Below, in pieces: positions 31,292-42,540 of a DNA stretch of 64,000 nt; within the stretch, counting starts at the first letter, position 1; each line of letters begins with the position of its first letter. The notes below the pieces were generated by a model. The model was not told where the DNA came from. It did no database searches and was given only the letters and a program-made list of their open reading frames with translations. The stretch is from Emiliania huxleyi CCMP1516 (taxonomy: Eukaryota > Haptophyta > Isochrysidales > Noelaerhabdaceae). The DNA is taken from assembly GCF_000372725.1 (NCBI RefSeq), contig NW_005196756.1, forward strand, positions 963,783 through 1,027,782, given 5' to 3'. A program made the position numbers and the translations under genes.

Positions 31292-31884
31292 CGATTACTA
31301 CATCTCGAGCGTGCAACGCCGCACAGTGCTCAGGGTTCGAGCAGGTGCAGGCGAGTGGAGGGGCCCCTGGCAGAGCCGCCAGGCAGCACTGCGGCTGTGT
31401 GGACATGAGTATCCCCTCTTGCTTCTCCTTACCGGTCCGTTCTCCTCGCCTACGGACCACCATCGCAGCTGCTGCCTCCGCTACCAGCTCTCGGGCTGCT
31501 GCAACGGCAGTTACCGCAAAGATCTCGCACCGAATGTGGACCCTGCCTTTCGCCGCCGCTACTTCCGACGTCGCCGCTCGACACGACCGGAGCTGTACGC
31601 GATGAACACGCGACGATCGACACGCCCTCTCTGCCTTGTGTGGCGATTATCACGTCGTGGGGGAGTGTTGGGCATCTGTTCGACGTGGCAATGCCACTCT
31701 ACCTCATTGCTGTCTCTTCCTCGTCTCGCCTCCTCGCGCTAGCCCGTCCCGCTGTCCAACGCCTCTGGCAAGAAGTCCAATGCGCCTCTACGAGGATGGC
31801 ATGCCTACGCTCAGACACATTCACACTCTGCTGTTGTTGTCTGCCGCATCCTCATTCATGAAGACTGCGGAGACAATGGGGGAG

Positions 31885-32076
31885 TGTTGGAGAGTGTGAA
31901 CTCAAAACCTACTTCCTGACCGTAGCCTGACCGTCCTTGTGTAACCGTCTCATGTTTGGTTTGTCCTGCCGCGCACATTGTCATCGACTTGTATCCGACT
32001 TGGTGGCTGTGGTGATGTAGCGATGGTGTGGGTCTCTAGTGACCTATACAGCTCCTCCGTGTTCCGTCTCCTGACA
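31885..32076 (+). mobile_element. Copia-like LTR, probably a 3' LTR
   Basis: The 192-nt sequence starts TGTTGGAG and ends CTCCTGACA, the TG...CA ends typical of LTRs, and is nearly identical to the solo LTR at 50330-50522. It is immediately preceded by a purine tract (AATGGGGGAG), as expected of the polypurine tract before a 3' LTR. A similar tract followed by TGTTGGGC occurs at 31667-31682. No intact internal region (gag/pol) was found upstream. Confidence 0.65.
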
Positions 32077-32100
32077 CCGTCAATCATCAGTACTCGCGTA

Positions 32101-32202
32101 CCTTTCGCCAGCTCCCAGCTCGGCCTCGTGCTCGGCTCGTTCCCCTCAACACCTTTCGCCAGCTCCCAGCTCGGCCTCGTGCTCGGCTCGTTCCCCTCAA
32201 CA
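32101..32202 (+). repeat. 51-bp perfect tandem duplication
   Basis: Bases 32101-32151 are repeated exactly at 32152-32202, starting CCTTTCGCCAGCTCCCAGCT. It lies just 3' of the LTR. Confidence 0.9.
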
Positions 32203-33186
32203 CATCAACTTTTGACACATTCCTCAACACTTTGGCGCATTCAACACGACTTGCAAGCTGTGGCTTCGTGTGCTTCTACCTGGTGCTTCCCTCACACTCG
32301 CTGCCGGCATTCGCGAGCTTCGTGAGACGCACCCGGCCCTCGCAGGTGTCCGTCCGTCAACTTGAGGCCCGCCGCCGCCAGCCATCCCAAGCTAGTCCCC
32401 AACAGACGCAGCACTGCCAATCGACACAAACAAAGCCCGTCGCCCGCCCAGAATAGCCCCAATACACACCCCGGAGAAATGCGACAACGTCGCGGCTGCA
32501 CCTTTGGCAAGCGTACTTGGGCGGTCTCCGCCGTCGGCTACCTCGCCGGCCTCGTGCCAAGCCTGCCTCGCATGAGCATATGGCGAGTCATCGTCTTTCC
32601 CGTTCGCCATCCGCGAGCGGAATGCTCGCTCGCGTCGATTCGATGCTCATCTGCCCGAGAGGGATGATCTACCCGGCGCGCGAGCGGAGAGGTGCCTCGC
32701 CCCCTGCCCTTCATCACCATCACCGCAAGCATCATCATGATGACTGTCCTCGTGCCGTCGTCAGCAAGTCAAGCATCACCATCGTCACCGTCTTCACCAG
32801 CATCCTCGCCCTCATCCTCGTCACCATCCTCATCACCATCACCATCCCCGTCCTCGTCAACATCCTCGTCAACATCATCACCATCTCCTTCATCGTCAAC
32901 ATCCTCCCCTTGATCGTCATGATGACGCAGGCCTCTGCGCGCTCGGACATCCCATCCATCCCTTGAGTGCTCGGGCAACCCCGCGCTGCTCATGAGGCGT
33001 TTAGGGGTGAAGATCCCGGGGCGAGCCGACAGGGACTTGGCTTCGAGCAGGCGCGCAGCTCGCGCACGCTCTCTGTGTACACCGTGGCCTGCCCAGAACC
33101 TTCCCGGAACCTTCCCTGCAGGTGCCGCTTCGCCCCGGACGAGGCGATGGGATGGGCCCTCCCTCCGCCCCCTCCCCCCCCCCCCC
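32203..33186. other. Non-coding stretch with CATCAC/CATCCTCGTC microsatellite
   Basis: Bases ~32700-32925 are built from CATCACC, CATCCTCGTC and related triplets. No gene is assigned. The segment ends in a C run that abuts the assembly gap. Confidence 0.5.
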
Positions 33187-33286
33187 NNNNNNNNNNNNNN
33201 NNNNNNNNNNNNNNNNNNNNNNNNNNNNNNNNNNNNNNNNNNNNNNNNNNNNNNNNNNNNNNNNNNNNNNNNNNNNNNNNNNNNNN
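33187..33286. other. Assembly gap (100 N)
   Basis: Exactly 100 Ns, the conventional placeholder for a gap of unknown size. The following ~270 bases (33287-33560) consist of stacked homopolymer runs and are probably unreliable. Confidence 0.98.
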
Positions 33287-34856
33287 AAATTTTCCCCCCC
33301 AACCCGCTTTTTTGGCCCCGGGCCTTCTCGGGGGGGCCGGGCGGGCCTTAAAACCTTTTTTTTTTGGGGCAACGCGGGCAAGTTTCCGGGAAGCTTTGTT
33401 CAAATATTCCCCCCGGGGCCGTTCCTTTTGGCCGCCTATAGTTTTTTAAAGGGGGGCTCATGGGGCTCTCATAAAGGGCGGCGGGCCGTGAAAAAAGGTT
33501 CCCGGCCTTCCCCCCCCCTTCCCCCTCCTTTTCCCGGCAAGGCCCCCCCCCCCCCCCCCTCCCGCCTGCTTCGACCCTCCTCCTCACGCTCGCCGCGTCG
33601 CCATCTCCGGCATGCCAGCAGCCCACTTACCCTCGCCTCCTCGATCGCTGCCGCTTGTCCGGGGAGGTGGTGGCGTACCTGCCTGGCGACCCGACGACGA
33701 CCTACAAGGGCAACCACTCCGACGGCTCGTCGCAGGCGACCACCGAGTGCTACACGGACATCGCGGACGAGAGTTCGGTGCGCCGCTTCGGTGCGCCGCT
33801 GCCTTGCCGCCCCGCGTGGGTGCATCTCACCCAAGCACCCAGATGACGCACTTGACCCCGGATGGCAGGGCGTTCGCGCTGTCACTTTCACGCCTCGGCC
33901 CGTCCTCGACATCGACGTGGAATCATCGACCCGACCGCCGTCATCGCCGCTCCCATCGAAACCGGCGTTCGACCCGGGCCATCTTTGCGCGAGTACGCCT
34001 ACGCGGCGCTCCTCGGGCTCGTCCGCATCGAGGGAACTCTCACCTCATGAAGGGCGGCGGGCCATGTGCGGGTGCCCGGCCCTCCTCCCCACCCCTCTTC
34101 CTATCCCCCAGGTCGTCTCCAATCCCCGCCCCGCCCCACACCCCAGCCCCTTCCCGCCTGCCTCGACCCCCCTCCTCGACCCTCCTCCTGCGCTCGCGCA
34201 GGCCCGCGTCGCCATCTTCACGGGAGGGGCAAAGCCCGGGCCATCGTGCCGACGGCGACCTGGCCTCGAGCAGGCGCACAGCACGCGCACGCCCTCTGTG
34301 CCAGCGCCTCGCCGTCCCGCCTCTCTCCGGCCTCTCGCACCCCCGCCGCCTCCTTCCCCGCCTCCACCGTCGCCGCCGCCTCCCACCCGCCCCCTCCGTC
34401 GCCCCCACCACCGCCATCTCCCCCACCGCCAAGCCCGCCGCCAACCCCGCCACCGGCCAAGCCCGCCGCCGCCAAGCCCGCCTCCCCCGTCGGCGCCCGC
34501 TACATCACCCCCTCCACCGTCCCCACCACCGCCATCGCCCCCACCGCCAAGCCCCCCGCCGCCAAGCCCACACCTCCCCCGTCTCCACCCCCGATCGGTC
34601 GGCAACGGGCTTTGCCTTTCGCCTCCCACTAATCCTACTGAGCCTGCCTTCCCTTCGCCCCCGACCAGCCTCGCCCCCGCCGCCGCCGCCCTCGCCGCCG
34701 CCGCGCCCTTGCCGTCGCCCTCGCGCTCGCGCTCGTCCTCGCCGCCCCCACCCTCGCCGCCCCACCCCTGGCCGTCGCTTCCGCCCTCGCCGCTGCCACC
34801 ATCGCCGCATCCGCCGCCTTCGCGCCCGCCCTCGCCGCCGCCCTCGCCGCCCCCAC

Positions 34857-36113
34857 CCTTGCCGCAACCACCCTCGCCCCCTCCCTCGCCGCCGCTGCCG
34901 TCGTCACCGCCCTAGCCGCTGCCGCCGCTGCCGCCACTACCACCCTCGCCCTCGCTGCTGCCGTCGCCGCCACCGCCACTCTCGCCACCGCCGCCGCCGC
35001 CGCCACCGCCGCCGCCGCCTCACCGCCACGTACTGTCGCCGCCATCCTCGCCGTCGCTCGCCGCCGCCACTATCGCCGCGGCCCCCGCCACTGCCGCCAT
35101 CTCAGTCTGCCCTCGCTGTCGCCGCGCCGTCACGCTGGCCTTGCCGCAACCACCCTCGCCCCCTCCCTCGCCGCCGCTGCCGTCGTCACCGCCCTAGCCG
35201 CTGCCGCCGCTGCCGCCACTACCACCCTCGCCCTCGCTGCTGCCGTCGCCGCCGCCGCCACCCTCGCCACCGCCGCCGCCGCCGCTGCCGCCACCGCCGC
35301 CGTCGCCTCACCGCCACGTACTGTCGCCGCCATCCTCGCCGTCGCTCGCTGCCGCCACTATCGCCGCGGCCCCCGCCACTGCCGCCATCTCAGTCTGCCC
35401 TCGCTGTCGCCGCGCCGTCACGCTGGCCTTGCCGCAACCACCCTCGCCCCCTCCCTCGCCGCCGCTGCCGTCGTCACCGCCCTAGCCGCTGCCGCCGCTG
35501 CCGCCACTACCACCCTCGCCCTCGCTGCTGCCGTCGCCGCCACCGCCACTCTCGCCACCGCCGCCGCCGCCGCCGCCGCCGTCGCCTCACCGCCACGTAC
35601 TGTCGCCGCCATCCTCGCCGTCGCTCGCCGCCGCCACTATCGCCGCGGCCCCCGCCACTGCCGCCATCTCAGTCTGCCCTCGCTGTCGCCGCGCCGTCAC
35701 GCTGGCCTTGCCGCAACCACCCTCGCCCCCTCCCTCGCCGCCGCTGCCGTCGTCACCGCCCTAGCCGCTGCCGCTGCTGCCGCCACTACCACCCTCGCCC
35801 TCGCTGCTGCCGTCGCCGCCACCGCCACTCTCGCCACCGCCGCCGCCGCCGCCGCCGCCGTCGCCTCACCGCCACGTACTGTCGCCGCCATCCTCGCCGT
35901 CGCTCGCCGCCGCCACTATCGCCGCGGCCCCCGCCACTGCCGCCATCTCAGTCTGCCCTCGCTGTCGCCGCGCCGTCACGCTGGCCTTGCCGCAACCACC
36001 CTCGCCCCCTCCCTCGCCGCCGCTGCCGTCGTCACCGCCCTAGCCGCTGCCGCTGCTGCCGCCACTACCACCCTCGCCCTCGCTGCTGCCGTCGCCGCCA
36101 CCGCCACTCTCGC

Positions 36114-36193
<80 letters not shown>

Positions 36194-36757
36194 TCCTCGC
36201 CGTCTCCCTCGCCGTCGCCTCACCGCCACGTACTGTCGCCGCCATCCTCGCCGTCGCTCGCCGCCGCCACTATCGCCGCGGCCCCCGCCACTGCCGCCAT
36301 CTCAGTCTGCCCTCGCTGTCGCCGCGCCGTCACGCTGGCCTTGCCGCAACCACCCTCGCCCCCTCCCTCGCTCGCGCGCTGCCGTCGTCACCGCCCTAGC
36401 CGCTGCCGCCGCTGCCGCCACTACCACCCTCGCCCTCGCTGCTGCCGTCGCCGCCGCCGCCACCCTCGCCACCGCCGCCGCCGCTGCCGCCGCCACCGCC
36501 GCCGTCGCCTCACCGCCACGTACTGTCGCCGCCATCCTCGCCGTCGCTCGCCGCCGCCACTATCGCCGCGGCCCCCGCCACTGCCGCCATCTCAGTCTGC
36601 CCTCGCTGTCGCCGCGCCGTCACGCTGGCCTTGCCGCAACCACCCTCGCCCCCTCCCTTGCCGCCACTGCCGTCGTCACCGCCCTAGCCGCTGCCGCTGC
36701 TGCCGCCACTACCACCCTCGCCCTCGCTGCTGCCGTCGCCGCCACCGCCACTCTCGC

Positions 36758-36836
<79 letters not shown>

Positions 36837-36990
36837 ATCCTCGCCGCCACCCTCGCCGTCGCCTCACCGCCACGTACTGTCGCCGCCATCCTCGCCGTCG
36901 CTCGCCGCCGCCACTATCGCCGCGGCCCCCGCCACTGCCGCCATCTCAGTCTGCCCTCGCTGTCGCCGCGCCGTCACGCTGTCCTCCTCG
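34857..36990. repeat. Minisatellite, seven units of about 280-350 bp
   Basis: The landmark TTGCCGCAACCACCCTCGCC recurs near 34858, 35141, 35429, 35708, 35987, 36341 and 36632; CACCGCCACGTACTGTCGCC recurs with the same period. Units differ mainly in the length of internal GCC runs, the longest in units 5 and 7. Confidence 0.85.
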
Positions 36991-37881
36991 CTCTCTCCGC
37001 CGCCAAACTCGCCGCGGCGCCCTCCCTCTCTCCGCGGCGACCTCGTCCTCGCCCTTGCCGCCCCACCCCCGTCGCCGCCGCCGCCGCCGCCGTCGCCGCC
37101 GCCGCCGCCCTCGCCGCCGCTCGGCTGCCCGTGCCTCGCCGCCCACCCGGCCGGCGTCAGCCTCGTGAGCGGCGAGGTGCATGTCGTCACGGCGGACGGC
37201 GTGAGCCTCGCGTACCCCGGCACGTACGGCCTCCACGGGTCGAGCACGAGCGGTGCTACGTCGACCCGGCCGCGTGCAACACCGAGTACAGCACGGCCGC
37301 GTACGTGGTGGGCGCCACCCTGCACTCCTCGTACCGTGCGTGCGGCTTCAGCAACGAGTTCGAGAGCTAGTTCTACCAGCCGCCGCCGCCGTCACCGCCG
37401 CCCTCGCCGCCGCCGCCCTCGCGTCGCCGTCGCCCTCGCCGCCACCCTCGCCGTTGCCGCCCTCGCGTCGCCGCCGCCCTGCCGCCGCCGCCCTCGCCGC
37501 CACCGTCCTCGCCGCCACCGTCACCGCCACCCTCGCCGCCGCCCTCGCCCCCACCACCGTCACCGCCACCCTTTCCGCCGCCCTCGCCGCCGCCACCTCC
37601 GCCGCCCTCGCCGCCGCCCTGGCCGCCGCCGCCGTCGCCGCCTCCACCCTCGCCGCCGCCGCCCTCGCCACCGCCACCGTCTCCGCCACCACTGTCTCTG
37701 CCGCCCTCGCCGCCGCCCTCGCCGCCTCCACCCAGGCCTCGCCCCCGCCGCCCTCTCCGCCGCCACCCTCGCCGCCGCCCTCGCCGCCGCCACCGTCTCC
37801 GCCCCCGCCCTCGCCGCCACCGCCCTCGCCGCCGCCGTCGGCCCCACCGCCCTCCGTGCCGCCGCCGCTGTCACCACTGTC

Positions 37882-38040
37882 GGCCAGGCAATGAACGACG
37901 CGTCGCCGTGCGTGCCTGACTACTGCGGCCAGGCAATGAACGACGCGTCGCCGTGCGTGCCTGACTACTGCGGCCAGGCAATGAACGACGCGTCGCCGTG
38001 CGTGCCTGACTACTACGGCCAGGCTATGAACGACGATTCG
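37882..38040 (+). repeat. 45-bp tandem repeat, three and a half copies
   Basis: Units start at 37882, 37927 and 37972, plus a partial copy at 38017. In one plus frame each encodes GQAMNDASPCVPDYC. The period is a multiple of three, so it could be translated as a 15-residue repeat. Confidence 0.85.
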
Positions 38041-38524
38041 CCCGCCGCCGCTTCGTTGCTGCCACTTCCGGCCCACCGCCGCCGTTGTGCCGCCGCCTCC
38101 GCCGCGCAACGTGCCGCCGCAGCCTTCACCGCCGCCACCGAAGCATTCGCCGCCCTGTGCCGTCGACACTGCCGCCGCCGCAGCCCCCGCCCCCTTCCTG
38201 CCTCCCCCTCCACCCCCCCCCCACCCCCCCACCCCCAGACACACACACACCCCGCCGCCCTCGCCCTCGCCCTCGCCCTCTATTTATTCTCTGGCCCTCG
38301 TCGCCTGCAACACTCGCCCGACATGAACCTTAGCCCGCTCTCTCGTTGCGCCGCCCTCCGCAGGCTCAACGTCCGAGCTTTGTCCCCCGTCACTTTCCTC
38401 TCATTCAGACCCCACACACGCGCATAGCTGTTCGCACATCTCTGACCAATGCAGGCGCCTTGCCTCACTCCGCTCACGGCACCCATTCTGTCCGCTGTGC
38501 AGGACGCGCACCGAGAGGCGCTAC

Positions 38525-41500
38525 ATGGTCGACCTCATCGAGGTGGAGGACGACGAGTCGAAGTCATGGAAGAAGAAAGAGCCCGGTCCGCTCAAGGACA
38601 TCGTTGACGCCGGCGGCAAGCCCGCTGGTGGCATCCAGTCCGAGGGCGAGCCCGCATCGCTCGAGCACGTCATCCCGTCCAACGGCGAGCCCGCATCGCT
38701 CGAGGACGAGATGATCCTGCTCTGGCCCACGGGCGATGACTGGTGCGCGGCAGCCGAGCTCGCGGATAAGCTCAACTCGCAGCTGGGCGTGGCCATCGAC
38801 ATGGTCTTGCTGGCGGGGTGGGTGGCGGTGGCTCGGGTGGCGACAGAGTCGTCGCAATGCATGGACGCCACCTCTTGCATTGGCAACCGCATCCACTACA
38901 TCGTGTCGACGCTCAACAGCGTGTGGGCCGGCAAGATCACCGGGATGTTCTTGGAGAACGACATCCAAGATCTGCAGGAGATGCTGTGCGTGTCCGACAA
39001 CTCCAAGGCGGCGGCCCTCTTCGTCGAGCGCGTTTGGCAGGCGCTGGGTGTCCTCGCGCAAGCCTTCTCCTTGGAGAGCCCCTGCTACCAGGACGACGAG
39101 ACACCGGCGTCGGCCAAGACGTTCCCGGAGGAGACGGCTTCGGCGGTGAGCGCCCTGCAGCCCCCTGCAGCGTCTCCTGCACCGCTGTACGCTCACACGA
39201 TTTGCATTCGCCCTCTCGATCGAGCACGTGCACACATGGACATGGGTATTGCCGGGACACGGGAGTCCCACGTGCGGTACTCATATTGACCCTGTGGCCT
39301 CTCGCACACGCGCAGGGCATCGACGAGTGGACGACCCCCTCCCCGCTCCGCAAAATCGAGCGCAAGGGCAAGCCCAGCCTGGTCGACTGCTCCAAGAACA
39401 CCACTCCGATGGACCCACCGACGGCCCCCAACGGCGTCACCAAAAGTGTCCCGGCTCTCACGCCGGCGGCGACCGGCGGCGCGCTGCTGCCGTCGAGCGA
39501 GGAGTTTCCGGTGGAGACGCCCGCCCCGGCGGCGAGCGCCTTGCATTCTGCGCCGTGCGTCTGCCGACCCACTCGCTCTCCCACCGGTAATAATCTCCCT
39601 TCCCGTGTGCCCCTATCGCGCTTGCAGGACACCACCTGCTACCCGGGCCTGCCCACGCCGATGGCGGCGGGGAAGAGCGGGCCCGCGTCGGCCCGCAGCG
39701 GCTCCGGACCGGGCTACGTGGACGGCGTCGAGGCTGCAGTCCGCCGGCTGGGCGAGAGCGTCAGCTACCAGGCTGCGCCCGCCGACGGCGAGAAGTCGCC
39801 GTCGCCGGGAGTCCCCACCTCCGGCGGCATTGCGCCCGTGGCGCCCAAGCCCCTGAGCGCGGTCGCGGGCGCGGGGCAGGCTGAGGCCGAGGCCGCCAAG
39901 GAGCGCGAGCACTGGGAGGGGCGGCTCAAGAAGGCGAAGGCCGCGCTCGATCTCATTGCCGAGCAACGGGAGAAGTGGGCGGACTTGCAGTCGCGGCGCT
40001 CGGGGAAGTGCCGGCGCAAGGCCATGCGCTGCCGCAACAACCCCAAGTTTGGCAAGGCAAAGGGCAGGCGCAAGTCTGGCAAGGCAAAGGGCCGCGGCCG
40101 CCGCCCGAACTGGCGCCGCGAGCCGCAGACCACGTCCGGCAAGGCGCCATTCGCCGCTGGCACGTGCGGCGCCGTCGCTGGCACATGCGGCGCCGGCGGT
40201 CGTGCCGCCCTCAAAGCGGCGGCCAACTGCGTGCAGGGCGGCTACACGAAGGCCGAGGGCGCCTTCCGGTGGCTGCTCCTCGTCTGCATGCCCGCCTTCG
40301 GCCACTGCGCGTCCGCCGTGCCTCGCCCGACAACGGTGGCCTCGGCCTTCTCGTCTGCCGTCGCCTCGGCGTCCTCGGCCTTCTCATCCGGCGTCGCCTC
40401 GGCGGCGTCCTCGGCCTTCTCGCCCGCCGTCGCCTCCAAGGCGTCCTCGCTCGTGAGCTGCTCGCCGCTTCTCATGCCCGCCCTCGTGCTCATCCTCCTC
40501 GCCATCGCCTGCGTCGCCTCCTGGCCGACCGCGGCGAGCGGAAAGGGGGCTCGGCGCGGCGCGGCGTGGGCCGTCTTCGTCGCCGCCGCCGCGGCGTGCC
40601 TCCCCGGCGCAGCAGCGGCTCCCATGGAATCCTCTGCGTCGAGCACCACTTTCTCGTGGTTCACGGAGGGTGGTGCGATACCTCTCTCTTTCCTCTTCGC
40701 CGTGAGCGTGTTTGCTGCCACGGCCGACCTCGTGCTCCGGAAGCTGCGCTGGCGGCGCAACAGCACGGCGCCCGCCCCGGCGGCGAGCGCCTTGCATTCT
40801 GCGCCGTGCGTCTGCCGACCCACCCCTTGACCCACCCCGCTTTCATTGCGTAGGGCGACGCCGACTGGGCCGTCTCGGCCAAGGAGTCTCCGCCAGAGGA
40901 GAAGCTCGCCCCGGCGGTGAGCGCCTCGCACGCTGCGGTGCATCGCAGAGCCTCAACTATTGACGCACCCACCGCTTGCGCGTGCGCAGGGCATCCCCGA
41001 CAGGACCACCCCGTCGAACCCGCGCCGCAAGAAGGGGCGCAAGGGCGCGTCCACCCCGATCGTCCGCACCAAGAGCATCGCCCCGGTCGGCGGCAACAAC
41101 CAGTTCGGGGCCCTGCTCGGAATGGACGGCAACGAGGGCATCCTCGGCGGCACCGGCAAGGTGCCCCGCGGCTCCACGCCGTCGACCACAGACTCGGTGC
41201 TCGCCGCCTGCATATACGCGGCCTCCTCCCCCGCTCGCCGCTCAGACCGCCAGTCTCCCGCCCTCCTGTTCAGGGCGCGACGGTCGACGTCGAGACGACC
41301 ACGATGACCACGCCGGAGGGCTCCGTCTCTGCCTCCGGCTGGTTCTCTCGGCCCAAGTTCTGCCCATCCTACTTGCTCCGCCTCTTTGGCATCCTCGCGC
41401 TGCTCTGCCTCGGAGCCGCGTTTGCGCACTCCAAGTCCTCTGCCACCACCACGCTTCTCTCCTCCCAGCGCCACGGGTCCACGATATCCTTTCCCCCGGT

Positions 41501-42540
41501 CGCAAAGCTGGCATCGCTTAACGGCTTCTGCGAGACTGGCGGCGACAACACTTTCGTGTCTTCGAACAGCGTGCCCGCCGACCACCCGGTGCGTGCTCGC
41601 TCACGCTTGCTAGTACCCGCACCGCATCAGGTTCTCGACCCGCACTGCACCCGCCACGCTGCCGCATCACGCACTCCCCATCTCCCGCGCCGCCCGCCCG
41701 CCTGCTGTCTGAACCTCCTGTCTGAGCGCCACTCCCGTGCCGCCTAGGTGGGCACCTGCCAACCCGCCACGGCGGACGGGCACCCAGTGTTCGAGCCCGG
41801 GGCGCCAAAGACCGAGGTGGCGAAGGGGTACCACCCAACCAAGCTGGCCGATATCATGCCCATGAACGTCCACGGTGGCTCCACTCGGATCGCCGACCCG
41901 AAGGTTGCCGAGTCGGCCGATCTCTTCTCTGTCTCAAGTGTGTGCGCCGACTGCGAGGTTGGCGACGCCAGCTCGTTTGCAGACATCGCCTCGTTGGACA
42001 GCGTGCTCACCAACCACCCGGTGCGTGCTCGCTCGCTCGCGTGCTATTATCCGCACCGCGCAAGCTCGTGACTAAAACCCCCCCTGCGCCGTTCAGGGCG
42101 GATGCGACGAGGGGCGCTCGTGGTTAGCAATGATGGAAGAGATCGACGAGGCGGTGGGCGAGCCGTTGCACCTGATTGGCGAGCCGCCAGCGTCCATCAT
42201 CGAGGACGTTTACGAGAAGCAGCCTGTGAGCGCCCCTCTGAATATTCTGTGTGCGAGCCTTGTAATCCGCTGACGGATTGCCTGTGTGTTTGCGTGTAGG
42301 GCGTCCCGGCCTCGCGCAACAGCACGAAGCGCGAGGGCGAGCCCTTGATCGACTTTGTCGGTTCCGTCTACGGCAACAGGACGGGGGTCATCGCTCGGGG
42401 GCGCAAAACCGTCCTGCCCGTGAACGACACGCCGCCCAAGTTGCGGCCCGCTGACGCTGGAAAGCTCGGGATGACGTTGCGGAAGCTGGTTGATATTTGC
42501 CTCGGCGCCTGGGCCCCCGTGTTGCTTGGGCGCACGCGCA
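38525..42540 (+). CDS. Unknown multi-exon protein with duplicated exon modules and membrane segments
   Basis: Exons 38525-39145, 39316-39531, 39628-40782, 40854-40916, 40990-41196, 41274-41588, 41748-42020, 42097-42225 and from 42300; every junction is phase 0. GIDEWTTPSPLRKIERKGKP (exon 2) resembles GIPDRTTPSNPRRKKGRKGA (exon 5), showing module duplication. Exon 3 has a Lys/Arg-rich stretch and hydrophobic spans (LLMPALVLILLAIACVASW, GGAIPLSFLFAVSVFAATAD); exon 6 has LLRLFGILALLCLGAAFA. Introns at 39532 and 40783 have GC donors, the rest GT. There is probably an upstream exon, since an acceptor lies at about 38503. Exon 9 stays open into the next protein, so both may be one ~2214-residue gene. 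No family is recognised. Confidence 0.5.

Larger units (their letters stand above)
33600..38250. other. Pro/Ser-rich low-complexity locus with wall-protein-like fragments
   Basis: Plus-strand frames repeatedly show PPPSPPP-type tracts (e.g. 34330-34620, 37740-37850) flanked by two short protein-like segments. One is near 33657-33780 (GEVVAYLPGDPTTTYKGN, ATTECYTDIADESS). The other is near 37165-37370 (GEVHVVTADGVSLAYPGTYG in one frame, CYVDPAACNTEYSTAAYVVG in the next). This looks like remnants or exons of a Pro-rich extracellular protein of pherophorin-like composition, but frames shift and stops interrupt, so no CDS can be drawn. The very long plus-strand open frames here are GC-skew artefacts. 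Confidence 0.4.

Noticed and set aside
32767-33449. Open frames running through the N gap
   Set aside because: They are joined only by unknown bases, so no continuous protein can be claimed.
33612-37370. A 1252-codon plus-strand open frame
   Set aside because: Its product is Arg/His/Pro noise from GCC-rich minisatellite units; the frame is open only because of composition, and protein-like pieces lie in other frames.
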